Positions 46,101 to 53,673 of a stretch of 64,000 nucleotides of DNA are shown here, in pieces (position 1 is the stretch's first letter; each line of letters starts with the position of its first letter). The notes below the pieces were generated by a model. It searched no databases. It saw only the letters and a program-made list of their open reading frames with translations, and was not told the origin of the DNA. The DNA comes from CAZBRS01 sp964494475. GTDB taxonomy: Bacteria; Myxococcota_A; UBA9042; CAZBRS01. Made by a program: the position numbers and the translations under genes. The DNA is taken from contig CAZBRS010000025.1 in the NCBI GenBank assembly GCA_964494475.1, forward strand, positions 1 to 64,000, read 5' to 3'.

Positions 46101-47085
46101 GGCCCTCGACCTGAAGGCCGGCATGTTCTGGGAGCGCATGGGCCACCTGCTGCCCTACGACACCTACCTGTTCGGGCGCACCCACCAGGCGGGCGCCGTG
46201 CTCGGCACGCGCTTCTCGTACGGCGACTGGCGCGCGCGGCTCAAGGCCGGCTACGGCGCCCACGCCGACCTCATCAACGCCAACCAGGGCTTCACGCCCC
46301 TCGGCTTCGTGAGCCTGGGCGCCGGCTGGCGCTTCGTCGATGTAGACGCCTACCTGCTGAAGGCCTGGACCCGCGACAGCGAGCGCGAGTTCGCCATCGT
46401 CGAGGACGGCGATCTGCGCGTGCTCGGCTTCGAGATCGACGTGTTCGTGCCCTACGCCGGCCCCCTCGCGTTCTACGTGGCCCACTACCAGGCCGAGAAC
46501 GTGCTCTTCCTGGCCAACGCCTTCGAGCTGCTGCACAGCACCGGCGGCCGCGGCCTCACCGAGAACTTCTTCGGGGCCGACTCCGAGAACGGCACCGGCG
46601 AGATCCGCGTGGTGGCCCTCGACTGGCAACTGCAGGCGCGCGCGCTGCTCCGCGACCTGGGCCGGCGTCCCGGCGATCCGCTCCGTCGCTGGCTCGACGG
46701 GCTCACGCTGCGCGTCTACGGCATGACCGCCACGGTCCTCAGCCGCCAGCAGTCCGAAGACCCCCTCGAGAACCGCCACGATCGCACCTACCTGAAGTGG
46801 GGCGTCGAGCCGCGCTACGCCCTGCCCCACCCCTTGCGCCTGCTGTGGTTGGCGCTGCGCTACGATCGCGTCATCAACGACACCGACCACGAGTCCATGT
46901 CCTTCCGCGTGACGACCTCCATGTTCGGGGTGACGCCCCTGAAGGGCCTCGACGTGTTCTTCGCGTGGTCGCACTACGGCTACGGCGAGAACGTCAAGCT
47001 GCGGCCCAACCAGATCCCGGGCGACCGCTCGGTCACCGACCCCGATGGCGATGTCTTCAAGCTCCAGGCCCAGATCGCGTGGTAA
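43183..47085 (+). CDS. GH15 glucoamylase-like protein fused to an outer-membrane barrel protein
   Basis: One uninterrupted 1300-codon frame after GGGGAAG. Residues 1-25 are a signal peptide. About 30-300 is a beta-sandwich of the glucodextranase N-terminal type. About 320-715 is an (alpha/alpha)6 GH15 domain (KNHGMMLAALPVGEWHTGWLRDG, NLETDGWGLVLWAARM), releasing glucose from alpha-glucans. A Pro/Asp linker leads to a MYXO-CTERM-like tail (AGGALVLLALAFAMTHLRRR, about 788-808). Instead of stopping, the frame crosses a small hairpin repeat, enters a second signal-like helix (CVVVALAVLVGAGPIGA) and then about 430 residues of outer-membrane barrel ending KLQAQIAW. This looks like two genes joined by loss of a stop and a start. 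Whether it is made as one chain is open. Confidence 0.75.
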   Translation: MPRLWSLAALAFVLAWGSATPTVAATRTWNFLTTGNGHGFQVYDRDQHRVKTFLEHPYRYVAPGDAGRTWGVGRRNLAHDLYFGVRAGGQTTWLHDQPEVEYEAETNVIHAWSTQSGVRTDTYYVAPFGYEGNALVMLIKATSASGGAVSVYAKPNLKLGQGRVDPGEEGESIAFGSRAGLDYLVETGPGGGHVVYLPIGGYDHAGCGGDSDLYDAVKTSGSAGDTRTCNGAGRVAVFQRDLTLAANESAWWGLAVLFVNDNPNDAAAGQFKDDRSVDQIVDLWAAFLADREPGALHAGVLAEWEAWRTHREAPGLDATETKLWRQSEAILRMGQIREARQANRKNHGMMLAALPVGEWHTGWLRDGLYAVVALAKLAHHDEAKLAVEMVLGADNSFFAGPNYLKKPYRVSTCRYFGNGLEEADFNNDGPNLETDGWGLVLWAARMALDSSCDLAWLDQPTWRGDTVFEALTEVAGDIEEHLQGGLPEADASIWEVHWNRRQVFTYTAACQARGLYDFADIAKVYGRDDLYSKYKGLADDMVAAMESALVYSATNGLASHMGVAGSPVHVDGSTVEAFSWDLIPTSSPIFTGTLNEYAKLLTAFGGYRRLEPQLSLTGQSGANEYDLSEWILLDLRISDAWRRSGDTTQADLLLDKVTTHAAVNDFQVPELFDANNGRYTGVVPMVGYGAGAWIMTQMHKAGFRDPKPLSGLEHCVAVQPEPPPEGVDVVHWDPGQPPDDTNPYNPYPDTNQPGDDPAGPAADGAEVDVALHDGAAAFCAMTRFGDRAPAGGALVLLALAFAMTHLRRRTAVRRSGESRNPGHESDKTLGCVVVALAVLVGAGPIGATEAPPVAAAPEAEGDEAEGEPGGFPPVWKVDFHGYARMPLRWEGSPFSPRPPYLVDDNYYLSGFQYLRLGETDWAELFLGVRHGNTRFVAGFFASQFSDWSENSLSGQWGIATAAIEHTFEPHPYLALDLKAGMFWERMGHLLPYDTYLFGRTHQAGAVLGTRFSYGDWRARLKAGYGAHADLINANQGFTPLGFVSLGAGWRFVDVDAYLLKAWTRDSEREFAIVEDGDLRVLGFEIDVFVPYAGPLAFYVAHYQAENVLFLANAFELLHSTGGRGLTENFFGADSENGTGEIRVVALDWQLQARALLRDLGRRPGDPLRRWLDGLTLRVYGMTATVLSRQQSEDPLENRHDRTYLKWGVEPRYALPHPLRLLWLALRYDRVINDTDHESMSFRVTTSMFGVTPLKGLDVFFAWSHYGYGENVKLRPNQIPGDRSVTDPDGDVFKLQAQIAW
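45619..45647. repeat. REP-like hairpin repeat at the GH15/barrel junction
   Basis: GTTCCGG (45623-45629) and CCGGAAC (45636-45642) flank AGAAAG, with CCGTC before and CCAGG after. The pattern matches the widespread dRS3-like family, ATTCCC..GGGAAT type, found between genes in many proteobacteria. Here it is translated, exactly where two genes seem to have been joined. Confidence 0.6.
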
Positions 47086-47098
47086 CGAGGAGGAAGAG

Positions 47099-49273
47099 AT
47101 GATGTCCCTGCGCACCCTGTTCGTGCTCGTGCTCCTGGCGGGCTTGCCCGCGTGCCTCGACTCGGACCAGTACGACGACCGCGACACGTCGAACACCGAC
47201 GACGTGCTGGTCGACACGCTGACCGACACGCCCACCCAGACCGACTGGACCGGCGACTTCACCGGCGACTTCACCGGCGACTTCACGGGCGACTTCACCG
47301 GTGACTGGACGGACGACACCACCCCCGACGTGACGCCCGACACCGCCGACGTGCCCGACGACGGCGTGGAGCCCGACGTGTGCGTGCCCGCCGAGTTGAC
47401 CGAGTGCGAGGTCACCTTCAACGTGCCCGTGACCAGCCCCACGCCCCAGGAGTACGTGTGGCTCACCGGCAACCTCACGGGCTGGGCCACCACCCTCGAG
47501 GCCGGCGCCATCGCGCTCTCGCAGGAGGGCGGCGAGTGGATGGTCGACGTGCTGCTCTCGGACGCCCAGGCGCTCGAGTACAAATTCCTGATCAAGTGGC
47601 CCGACGGCGGTCAGCAATGGTGCGTGCTGAACTTCGATCGCTCGTTCGACTGCGCCCCGGCGGCGCCGAACCTGGTGCAGACCGTCGAATGCGGCCAGAC
47701 CGACTGCGGCGACGTGCCCGACCCCACCTGCGACGACGGCGTGAAGAACCAGGGCGAGGAGAAGGTCGACTGCGGCGGCCCCTGCGACGCCTGCCCCACC
47801 GAAGAGAAGGACTACGACTGGCGCGACGCCATCTTGTACTTCGTGTTCGTCGACCGCTTCTTCGACGGCGATGCCTCGAACAATTCGAGCGTAGCGGGCG
47901 TCGAGGCGACGGCCAACTACCAGGGCGGCGATCTCAAGGGCGTGAAGGAGAAGCTGCCCTACCTGGCCGACCTCGGCGTCACCGCCATCTGGATCACGGC
48001 GCCCTACGACAACCGCGACGTCAAGGGCCACGGCATGGGCAGCGACAACCACGACTACTCGGGCTTCCACGGCTACTGGCCCTCGCCCCCCGCGTCGGGG
48101 CTGAAGGTCGAGCCCCGCATCGGCGACTCCGACGACCTCAAGGACCTGATCGACACGGCCCACGACGAGTACGGCATGAAGGTCGTGTTCGACTATGTCA
48201 TGAACCACGTCGACAACGAGAGCGCCCTGTACAAGGCCCACAAGGACGCCTGGTTCCACCCGTACAAGGACTGCCAGTCGAGCGGCTGGGGCGTCGACTG
48301 CTGGTTCACCGACTACCTGCCCGACTTCGACTTCGACGTGAAGGAGGCCCGCGACTGGTCCGTGAACGACGCCATCGCCTGGGCCAAGGAGTTCAAGGTC
48401 GACGGCTTCCGCCTCGACGCCATCAAGCACGTCGAGCAGAGCTGGCTCACGCAGCTGCGCTCGGCGCTGAACGCCGAGTTCCCGAACAAATCCTTCTACC
48501 TGGTGGGCGAGACGTTCGAGTACCAGAACTGCCAGTACATCCAGAGCTTCGTGAACCCGAACACCAAGCTCGACGGGCAGTTCGACTTCCCGCTGCGCGC
48601 ACGCCTGGCCAAGAAGGTGCTGCTGCGCCAGGAGAAGCTCGGCGATCTGAACGGCGACCTCGACTGGCTGCAGGGCTGCTACCCGGGCTCGGTCATGTCG
48701 ACCTTCATCGGCAACCACGACCTGCCCCGCGCCATCCACGTGGCCGACGGCAAGTTCGGCGACCAGGACAGCGGCGGCTGGAGCAAAGGCTGGATCCCCG
48801 GCGACTACCCCACGGTCACCGCCGCCGGCCCCTACCGCCGGCTGGGCCTCGCCTACACCGTGCTCCTCACCATCCCCGGCGTGCCCCTGGTCTACTACGG
48901 CGACGAGATCGGCCTGGCCGGCGGCGCCGACCCCGACAACCGCCGCATGATGACCTTCAGCGGCTGGAACCAGAACCAGCAGTGGCTCCACGACCGCATC
49001 AAGAAGCTGACGGCCATCCGCAACGAGCACCCCGTGCTCCGCTACGGCCAGCGCACGGGCTTCCACTTCGGCTACGACAGCTACGGCTACAAGATGACGG
49101 CCACCTACGAGACCCTCTACGTGCTCGTGAACCGCGCCGACAACGCCGACAACGTGCAGGGCGTCCCGGACGGCGCCTACACCGACCTCATCTCGGGCGG
49201 CAACGTCACGGTCACGGGCGGCAAGGTCAGCGTGCCGGGGCAGGATGCCATGATCCTGAGGGCGGCGGACTAG
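47099..49273 (+). CDS. GH13 alpha-amylase lipoprotein with starch-binding-like domain
   Basis: A 724-residue protein beginning MM behind GAGGAGGAAGAG, with lipobox LAGLPAC. A linker of (TGDF)n repeats follows, then a CBM20/48-like domain (VTFNVPVTSPTPQEYVWLTG) and a short Cys module. The GH13 barrel has all four regions: FDYVMNHV, GFRLDAIKHV with the nucleophile Asp, LVGETF with the acid Glu, and TFIGNHDLPR, plus a C-terminal beta domain. It should cut alpha-1,4 bonds in starch or glycogen at the cell surface. It lies 13 nt after the GH15/barrel gene, forming a small alpha-glucan utilisation operon. Confidence 0.92.
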   Translation: MMSLRTLFVLVLLAGLPACLDSDQYDDRDTSNTDDVLVDTLTDTPTQTDWTGDFTGDFTGDFTGDFTGDWTDDTTPDVTPDTADVPDDGVEPDVCVPAELTECEVTFNVPVTSPTPQEYVWLTGNLTGWATTLEAGAIALSQEGGEWMVDVLLSDAQALEYKFLIKWPDGGQQWCVLNFDRSFDCAPAAPNLVQTVECGQTDCGDVPDPTCDDGVKNQGEEKVDCGGPCDACPTEEKDYDWRDAILYFVFVDRFFDGDASNNSSVAGVEATANYQGGDLKGVKEKLPYLADLGVTAIWITAPYDNRDVKGHGMGSDNHDYSGFHGYWPSPPASGLKVEPRIGDSDDLKDLIDTAHDEYGMKVVFDYVMNHVDNESALYKAHKDAWFHPYKDCQSSGWGVDCWFTDYLPDFDFDVKEARDWSVNDAIAWAKEFKVDGFRLDAIKHVEQSWLTQLRSALNAEFPNKSFYLVGETFEYQNCQYIQSFVNPNTKLDGQFDFPLRARLAKKVLLRQEKLGDLNGDLDWLQGCYPGSVMSTFIGNHDLPRAIHVADGKFGDQDSGGWSKGWIPGDYPTVTAAGPYRRLGLAYTVLLTIPGVPLVYYGDEIGLAGGADPDNRRMMTFSGWNQNQQWLHDRIKKLTAIRNEHPVLRYGQRTGFHFGYDSYGYKMTATYETLYVLVNRADNADNVQGVPDGAYTDLISGGNVTVTGGKVSVPGQDAMILRAAD
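47249..47308 (+). repeat. 12-bp tandem repeat in the amylase linker
   Basis: Five units of ACCGGCGACTTC or close variants, encoding TGDF x 4 and a final TGDW. It is a low-complexity linker between lipobox and binding domain, of a type that changes length by slippage. Confidence 0.8.
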
Positions 49274-49308
49274 AGACGGCCCCCCTTGGCCGCCTGGAGG
49301 TGGTCTCG

Positions 49309-50556
49309 ATGATCCGCGCGATAGAGGCGCTCAACTACCGCTGCCTTCGGCACGTCCGCCAGACCCTCGGTCCTTTTCACGTGCTCGTGGGCCCTAACGC
49401 CAGCGGAAAGAGCACGTTCCTCGACGTGGTCGCGTTCCTCGGAAGGCTGGTGCGCGATGGACTGGACGCGGCGGTCTCGGAACGGACGTCCAACTTCTAC
49501 GACCTGGTGTGGGGCCGCTCCGGAGCCCGATTCGAGCTTGCGATCGAAGCCTGCGTAGCCCCCGACGGGGAGCCCGATTCGGCCTCGCCGTTGCACTTCG
49601 ACACCGTTCGCTACGAGTGCGCCGTATCGATCGACGGCGGGCTCGTTCGGCTGGCGTCCGAGGATCTGCTGGTCGGCGGTTCGTCTCGACTCCGATCTTC
49701 ACCTCGAACCGCCGGCGCCAGAACGCCGGGCTCACTCGCGCGTGGAAGCTCGCGCGATGGCTGGAGGTCCCTGGTCTCGGCGGTCAACGGTCTTTACGAG
49801 ATAGAGACCGAGACGTCGGCGTCCCTCGGGGGCAGCCGCACGTTCTATCGTTTCCCGCGTCAACCGGATCGATCCGTGCTCAGCTTCTTCAACGTCGACG
49901 ACCGCGACCTTCCGGTCGTCAGTCGACTCACGCGAACCCTGAAGGAAGGTGTAGCGCGCGTCGACCTCGACAACCGCGCCTTGCGCGCGCCCAGCGCGCC
50001 GGGTCAGGGGCAGGGATTGCGAGTCGACGGCAGCGGCCTTCCGTGGGTTATCTCGGAGTTGTCCAAGAGAAACCCGGAGCGCTTCCGTGACTGGATGGCC
50101 CACGTGAAGCTGGCGCTCCCGGGGCTGCAAGCCGTGCGCGTCGTCGAGCGCCCGGAAGACCGTCACAAATACGTGATGCTGCGCTACCCCGGCCGCCTCG
50201 ACGTACCGTCGTGGATGCTTTCGGACGGGACGCTGCGCTTTCTCGCGTTGACCGTGTTGCCCTATGCCTCCCGTTGCGAAGGCACCTTCTTCGTCGAGGA
50301 GCCCGAGAACAGCATCCACCCACTGAACGTGCAGTTGGTCATGCAATCCCTGACCTCGGTCTACCAGGGACAGGTTCTTCTCGCGACGCACTCTCCCGCG
50401 GTGGTCGCCGACGCGCGTTTGGACCAGATCCTGGTGGTCGAAAACGACCGCCGTCGCGGCACGCGCCTCATCGAGGGGCCGCGACACCCCCTGCTCGTCG
50501 ATTGGAAGGGAACCCCGAGCCTGCCTCACCTCTTCGCGGGAGGTATCCTCGGATGA
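49309..50556 (+). CDS. AAA family ATPase (AAA_15/21, OLD-like) of a two-gene defence-like module
   Basis: A 415-residue ABC-type ATPase related to RecF/OLD proteins: start IRAIEALNYRCLRHV, Walker A LVGPNASGKST, signature-like MLSDGTLRFLAL, Walker B FFVEEPENSIHP and switch His in VLLATHSPAVV. These proteins drive a partner effector in many phage-defence systems (OLD, PARIS, Septu-type). It is coupled to the next gene by ATGA, and the pair sits between carbohydrate genes with lower GC and different codon use. The partner resembles, as I recall, the MAD4 protein of methylation-associated defence systems, which accompanies an AAA ATPase (MAD3). Confidence 0.8.
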   Translation: MIRAIEALNYRCLRHVRQTLGPFHVLVGPNASGKSTFLDVVAFLGRLVRDGLDAAVSERTSNFYDLVWGRSGARFELAIEACVAPDGEPDSASPLHFDTVRYECAVSIDGGLVRLASEDLLVGGSSRLRSSPRTAGARTPGSLARGSSRDGWRSLVSAVNGLYEIETETSASLGGSRTFYRFPRQPDRSVLSFFNVDDRDLPVVSRLTRTLKEGVARVDLDNRALRAPSAPGQGQGLRVDGSGLPWVISELSKRNPERFRDWMAHVKLALPGLQAVRVVERPEDRHKYVMLRYPGRLDVPSWMLSDGTLRFLALTVLPYASRCEGTFFVEEPENSIHPLNVQLVMQSLTSVYQGQVLLATHSPAVVADARLDQILVVENDRRRGTRLIEGPRHPLLVDWKGTPSLPHLFAGGILG

Positions 50557-51185
50557 GCCCTTCCAGCGATCACGTCGATCTCATGGTCCTCGTCGCAGAC
50601 CGCGACATGAGAGCGGCTGTCGAGGGGCTCCTTGGCCGCACAGAAGCGTTGGGTATCCGTCGATTGCGTCACCGTGTCGAGTCGCATCCGAGGCACGACG
50701 CAGGCACGCGCCTCGACGCCGTCGCTTATCTCTCACCCTTCCGGGCGATCGCCGGTCACGCCCTGGTGCTCTTCGACCGCGAAGGCTCGGGTTGGGAAGA
50801 CCGCGCGGCGTCGGAGATCGAGTCGGAGACCGAGACCCGCCTCGCCGAGGCCGGCTGGGCAGGCCGTTCGGCGGTCATCGTCTTGGACCCCGAGTTGGAG
50901 GCCTGGGTGTGGAGCGACTCACCTCACGTCGACGACGCGCTGGGATGGAAAGGCCGACGGCCGGCGTTGCGCGAGTGGTTGCTGCAGCAAGTATGGCTTC
51001 ATCCCGGTGCGTCGAAGCCCACGCGCCCCAAGGAGGCCATGGACGCCGCCTTGAGACGCGCGGGCAAGGTGCGGTCTTCGTCGCTGTTCCATGCCATGGC
51101 ATCCAAGGTCACGGTCACGCGTTGCACGGACCGTTCGTTCGAAAAGCTCCGAGTCACGTTGCGAAAATGGTTCGGAACAGCGTGA
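50553..51185 (+). CDS. Partner of AAA ATPase: Toprim/DUF4276-like putative nuclease effector
   Basis: A 210-residue protein. The pattern VDLMVLVADRDMRAAVEGLL, GHALVLFDREGSG and AVIVLDPELEAWVW places acidic residues at the ends of three beta strands, as in Toprim-type or DUF4276-like metal-dependent nucleases. It overlaps the ATPase gene by ATGA, so both are made together. The overall look matches proteins annotated as MAD4 in methylation-associated defence loci, but only from memory. No methylase or other mad-type gene is adjacent, so this would be a minimal two-gene version. Confidence 0.65.
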   Translation: MSPSSDHVDLMVLVADRDMRAAVEGLLGRTEALGIRRLRHRVESHPRHDAGTRLDAVAYLSPFRAIAGHALVLFDREGSGWEDRAASEIESETETRLAEAGWAGRSAVIVLDPELEAWVWSDSPHVDDALGWKGRRPALREWLLQQVWLHPGASKPTRPKEAMDAALRRAGKVRSSSLFHAMASKVTVTRCTDRSFEKLRVTLRKWFGTA

Positions 51186-51291
51186 CCTACGCCCCGTCCG
51201 GGATCTCGGGCTCGACCAGCAGGGCTCGCGGGTCCCTTCCCGGCGGTCCATCGGGAATCGTCGACAGGTCGAGCCCCCGCAAGGGGTGCCC

Positions 51292-52794
51292 CTACGGCAC
51301 CATGACCCCAACCCGCGCCCAACTGGTGTTACCGAGCGCGTCGCTGGCCCAGACCAGGGCCTCGTAGGTGCCCGGGGCGGCGTAGGTGTGGGTGACGCTG
51401 GCGCCGTCGGCGTACGACAGGTCACCGAAGAACCACTGGAAGGTGAGCCCGCCGTCGGCGTCGGTGGCCGTGGCCTCGAGCGACGCGGTGCGGTCGTCGA
51501 GGGAGAGCAAGCTGGCGGTGAGCGCGGGGGGCTCGTTGGGGGTGAGGGGCCACTGCTCCAGGAGCACGGGCGCGGGCTCCTGCACGGGCAGGCGCCACGT
51601 CGCGGCGTCGCCCTCCCCTTCCACGGAGCCGCCGAGGCGCTCGACCACGTCGCGGGCCAGGGCCACGTTGGCGTCGACCGCCTCCTGCAGCGTGTAGCCG
51701 GTGAACAGGATCTCCTCGTCCCAGCGGAGGTGGGTCAGGAACTTATCGGGGATGGCGGCCCGGCCGTACAGGTTGCCCAGCAGGCCGCCCACCGTCGAGG
51801 GGTTGCAGTCGCTGTCCTGGCCGCAGCGCATGGCGAGGAGCACGCTCTTCTCGAAGTCGCCCTCGCCGTAGAGCAGGCCCATCAGCACGTAGGCCGAGTT
51901 CAGCTTGGCGTCGATGTTGTAGGGGTCGTCCTTGCCCGTGGAGCAACGATCGGTGGTGCCCCACTTGTCCTGCAGCAGCTGCCAGGTGACCTTCCAGTCG
52001 GTGGGGTGCTGCTGGTGCCAGGCCGTCACGTCGTCCAGCACCTTCGTGTACGTCGCGTCGTCGGGCAGGCTCGCGCGACCCGCTGCCAGCATCTCGGCCA
52101 CGCTGGTCGCGGTGAAGGCCGCCGCGTGCAGGGCCGCTACCCACACGCCGCCGTACACGCCGTCGCCGAAGTTCATCACGTGCCCGTGGCGCCAGGCGAC
52201 CTCGGTCGCGACCTGGGGCAGCCCGGGCGCGAGCTGCCCGGCGAAGTCGGCCTCGATCTGCCAGTCGATGTCGTCGGCGCAGGTGTTGCGGCTGTAGTGC
52301 CCCGAGTCGGGCGCCGGGATGCCCGCTCGCAGGTTGTCGCGGCCGCGGCCGTTGGCGTGCCACAGCTGGAACTGGGTCGAAGCGAACGAGGGGCCGAGCA
52401 GGTCCCAGCCCGCCGTGACCCCGTGCTTCACGAGCACGTCGAGGAAGGGGAACTCGACGTACAGATCGTCCTGCGCATAGCCCGTGCGGAAGTAGGCCCA
52501 CGTGTCGAGCCACTCCGGGAGGTTGTCGTCGGGGATGTACTCGCCCTTGTACATGAACTCGGTGAGCCAGCCCCAGTTGACGCCCACCAGCTGGCCGAGC
52601 CATGCAGCCTCGATGCGATCGCGCACCTCGGCGCCGCTCATCGTCACCGTGGGCGGCGCCGTGACGTCGACGTCAACCCCGATCGGGGCGTCGACCTCGC
52701 TCTCGAGGGCGTCGGACCCATCGGCTGCCCCGGAGTCCGCCGCTCCACACGCGGCCAAAACCAGGAGCGAGCCGAGTAATCCATGAAAACGCAT
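51292..52794 (-). CDS. Secreted ADP-ribosylglycohydrolase-family lipoprotein with PKD domain
   Basis: A 500-residue lipoprotein; ATG 52794 gives lipobox LVLAAC. Residues about 55-390 are an ADP-ribosyl-glycohydrolase fold: start RIEAAWLGQLVGVNWG, middle YAQDDLYVE, and metal-site motif GQDSDCNPSTVGGLLGNLYG. The family usually removes ADP-ribose from proteins inside cells. Here it is exported and followed by a PKD-like domain (TFQWFFGDLSYADGASVTHT), so it may act on an extracellular glycoside. The product of a dispersed palindromic repeat lies just upstream. Orthologous secreted forms are often annotated only as family members. Confidence 0.82.
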   Translation of the reverse strand: MRFHGLLGSLLVLAACGAADSGAADGSDALESEVDAPIGVDVDVTAPPTVTMSGAEVRDRIEAAWLGQLVGVNWGWLTEFMYKGEYIPDDNLPEWLDTWAYFRTGYAQDDLYVEFPFLDVLVKHGVTAGWDLLGPSFASTQFQLWHANGRGRDNLRAGIPAPDSGHYSRNTCADDIDWQIEADFAGQLAPGLPQVATEVAWRHGHVMNFGDGVYGGVWVAALHAAAFTATSVAEMLAAGRASLPDDATYTKVLDDVTAWHQQHPTDWKVTWQLLQDKWGTTDRCSTGKDDPYNIDAKLNSAYVLMGLLYGEGDFEKSVLLAMRCGQDSDCNPSTVGGLLGNLYGRAAIPDKFLTHLRWDEEILFTGYTLQEAVDANVALARDVVERLGGSVEGEGDAATWRLPVQEPAPVLLEQWPLTPNEPPALTASLLSLDDRTASLEATATDADGGLTFQWFFGDLSYADGASVTHTYAAPGTYEALVWASDALGNTSWARVGVMVP

Positions 52795-52802
52795 GCTACC
52801 CC

Positions 52803-52833
52803 CGGTATGTAGGGGCATGACGTGTCATGCCCT
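52803..52833. repeat. Dispersed palindromic repeat, copy 2
   Basis: Same 31-bp element as at 28101-28131 with one difference. It overlaps the end of the psd gene and supplies its TGA stop (52825-52827), and lies 9 nt from the start of the ADP-ribosylglycohydrolase gene. Confidence 0.75.
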
Positions 52834-53673
52834 CGCCCGCCACAGCACGTCGCCCACGCGCACCTCGGTGCCCGGCTCCCACGACGCCAGCGCGCCCTGC
52901 TCTTCGGCCAGGAGCACCACCGAGCTGCCCAGGTTGAAGGCGCCGACCTCGTCGAGGGCGCTCACGTGGCGGACGGGATCGTAGTCGTGCTCGATGGGCT
53001 GCTTGCGGAAGTGGTCGGCGGTCGAGAAGTCGTCGCCCGCGAGGGTCATGCGCCCCACGATCGACGCGCCCACCAGCACCAGCCACAAGCTGCCGCGCGG
53101 GGTCTCGTAGAAGAGCACCACGCGCTCGTTGCGCAGGAACAGGTGCGGTACGCGCATGCCGAGCCGGTTCACGGGGAACAGGCGCCCCGGCAGGTAGCGG
53201 AAGCCCTGCAGCTCGGCCTCGGCGGGCGCGTGCACGCGGTGGTAATGGCGCGGGCTCAGGTAGATGAGCGCGTAGCTGCCGCCCCGGAAGCGCTCGCGGG
53301 CCAGGTCGTCGCCCGTGAGGCCGGCCACGTCGATCTCCTGGCCCTTCACGGTGAACACGTCGGAGCCGGACAGGTGCCCGACCTGCTGCAGCACGCCGTC
53401 GGCCGGCGACACCACCGAGCCGGGCTGCCACGCGGGCAGCTCGCGCCCGACGGCCAGGCCGCGGGTGAAGAACTCGTTCAGGCACGCGTAGCCGTCGGGC
53501 GCGCGATCGAGCTCCGCGGCCGGGATGTGGAACACGGAGCTCCAGCTCTTGACCATGGCCGTGACCACGGGCTTCGGGAACCGCACGTCCGACACCTTGC
53601 CGGCGAACCACGAGAGCGGCGCGACCGACGCGGCGTAGGCCAGGGCCTTCTCGAAGGGTGCGACCACGCTCAT
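52825..53673 (-). CDS. psd: Phosphatidylserine decarboxylase
   Basis: A 282-residue enzyme that makes phosphatidylethanolamine. Motifs: LNEFFTRGL, VVSPADGVLQQVG, the catalytic-loop His in LSPRHYHRVHAP, VPHLFLRNERVV, and the self-cleavage motif LGSS (usually LGST) near residue 247, whose second Ser becomes the pyruvoyl group. Last gene of a three-gene ATGA-coupled operon with a PfkB kinase and MTA phosphorylase. Its last codons lie in a palindromic repeat. Confidence 0.92.
   Translation of the reverse strand: MSVVAPFEKALAYAASVAPLSWFAGKVSDVRFPKPVVTAMVKSWSSVFHIPAAELDRAPDGYACLNEFFTRGLAVGRELPAWQPGSVVSPADGVLQQVGHLSGSDVFTVKGQEIDVAGLTGDDLARERFRGGSYALIYLSPRHYHRVHAPAEAELQGFRYLPGRLFPVNRLGMRVPHLFLRNERVVLFYETPRGSLWLVLVGASIVGRMTLAGDDFSTADHFRKQPIEHDYDPVRHVSALDEVGAFNLGSSVVLLAEEQGALASWEPGTEVRVGDVLWRARA

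Noticed and set aside
43192..47595. 1467-codon frame on the minus strand opposite the GH15/amylase genes
   Set aside because: It is the mirror of real genes in GC-rich DNA: the composition is Val/Gly/Leu/His/Arg-biased with no domain, and the plus-strand proteins have full motif sets. Similar long mirror frames elsewhere were dropped for the same reason.
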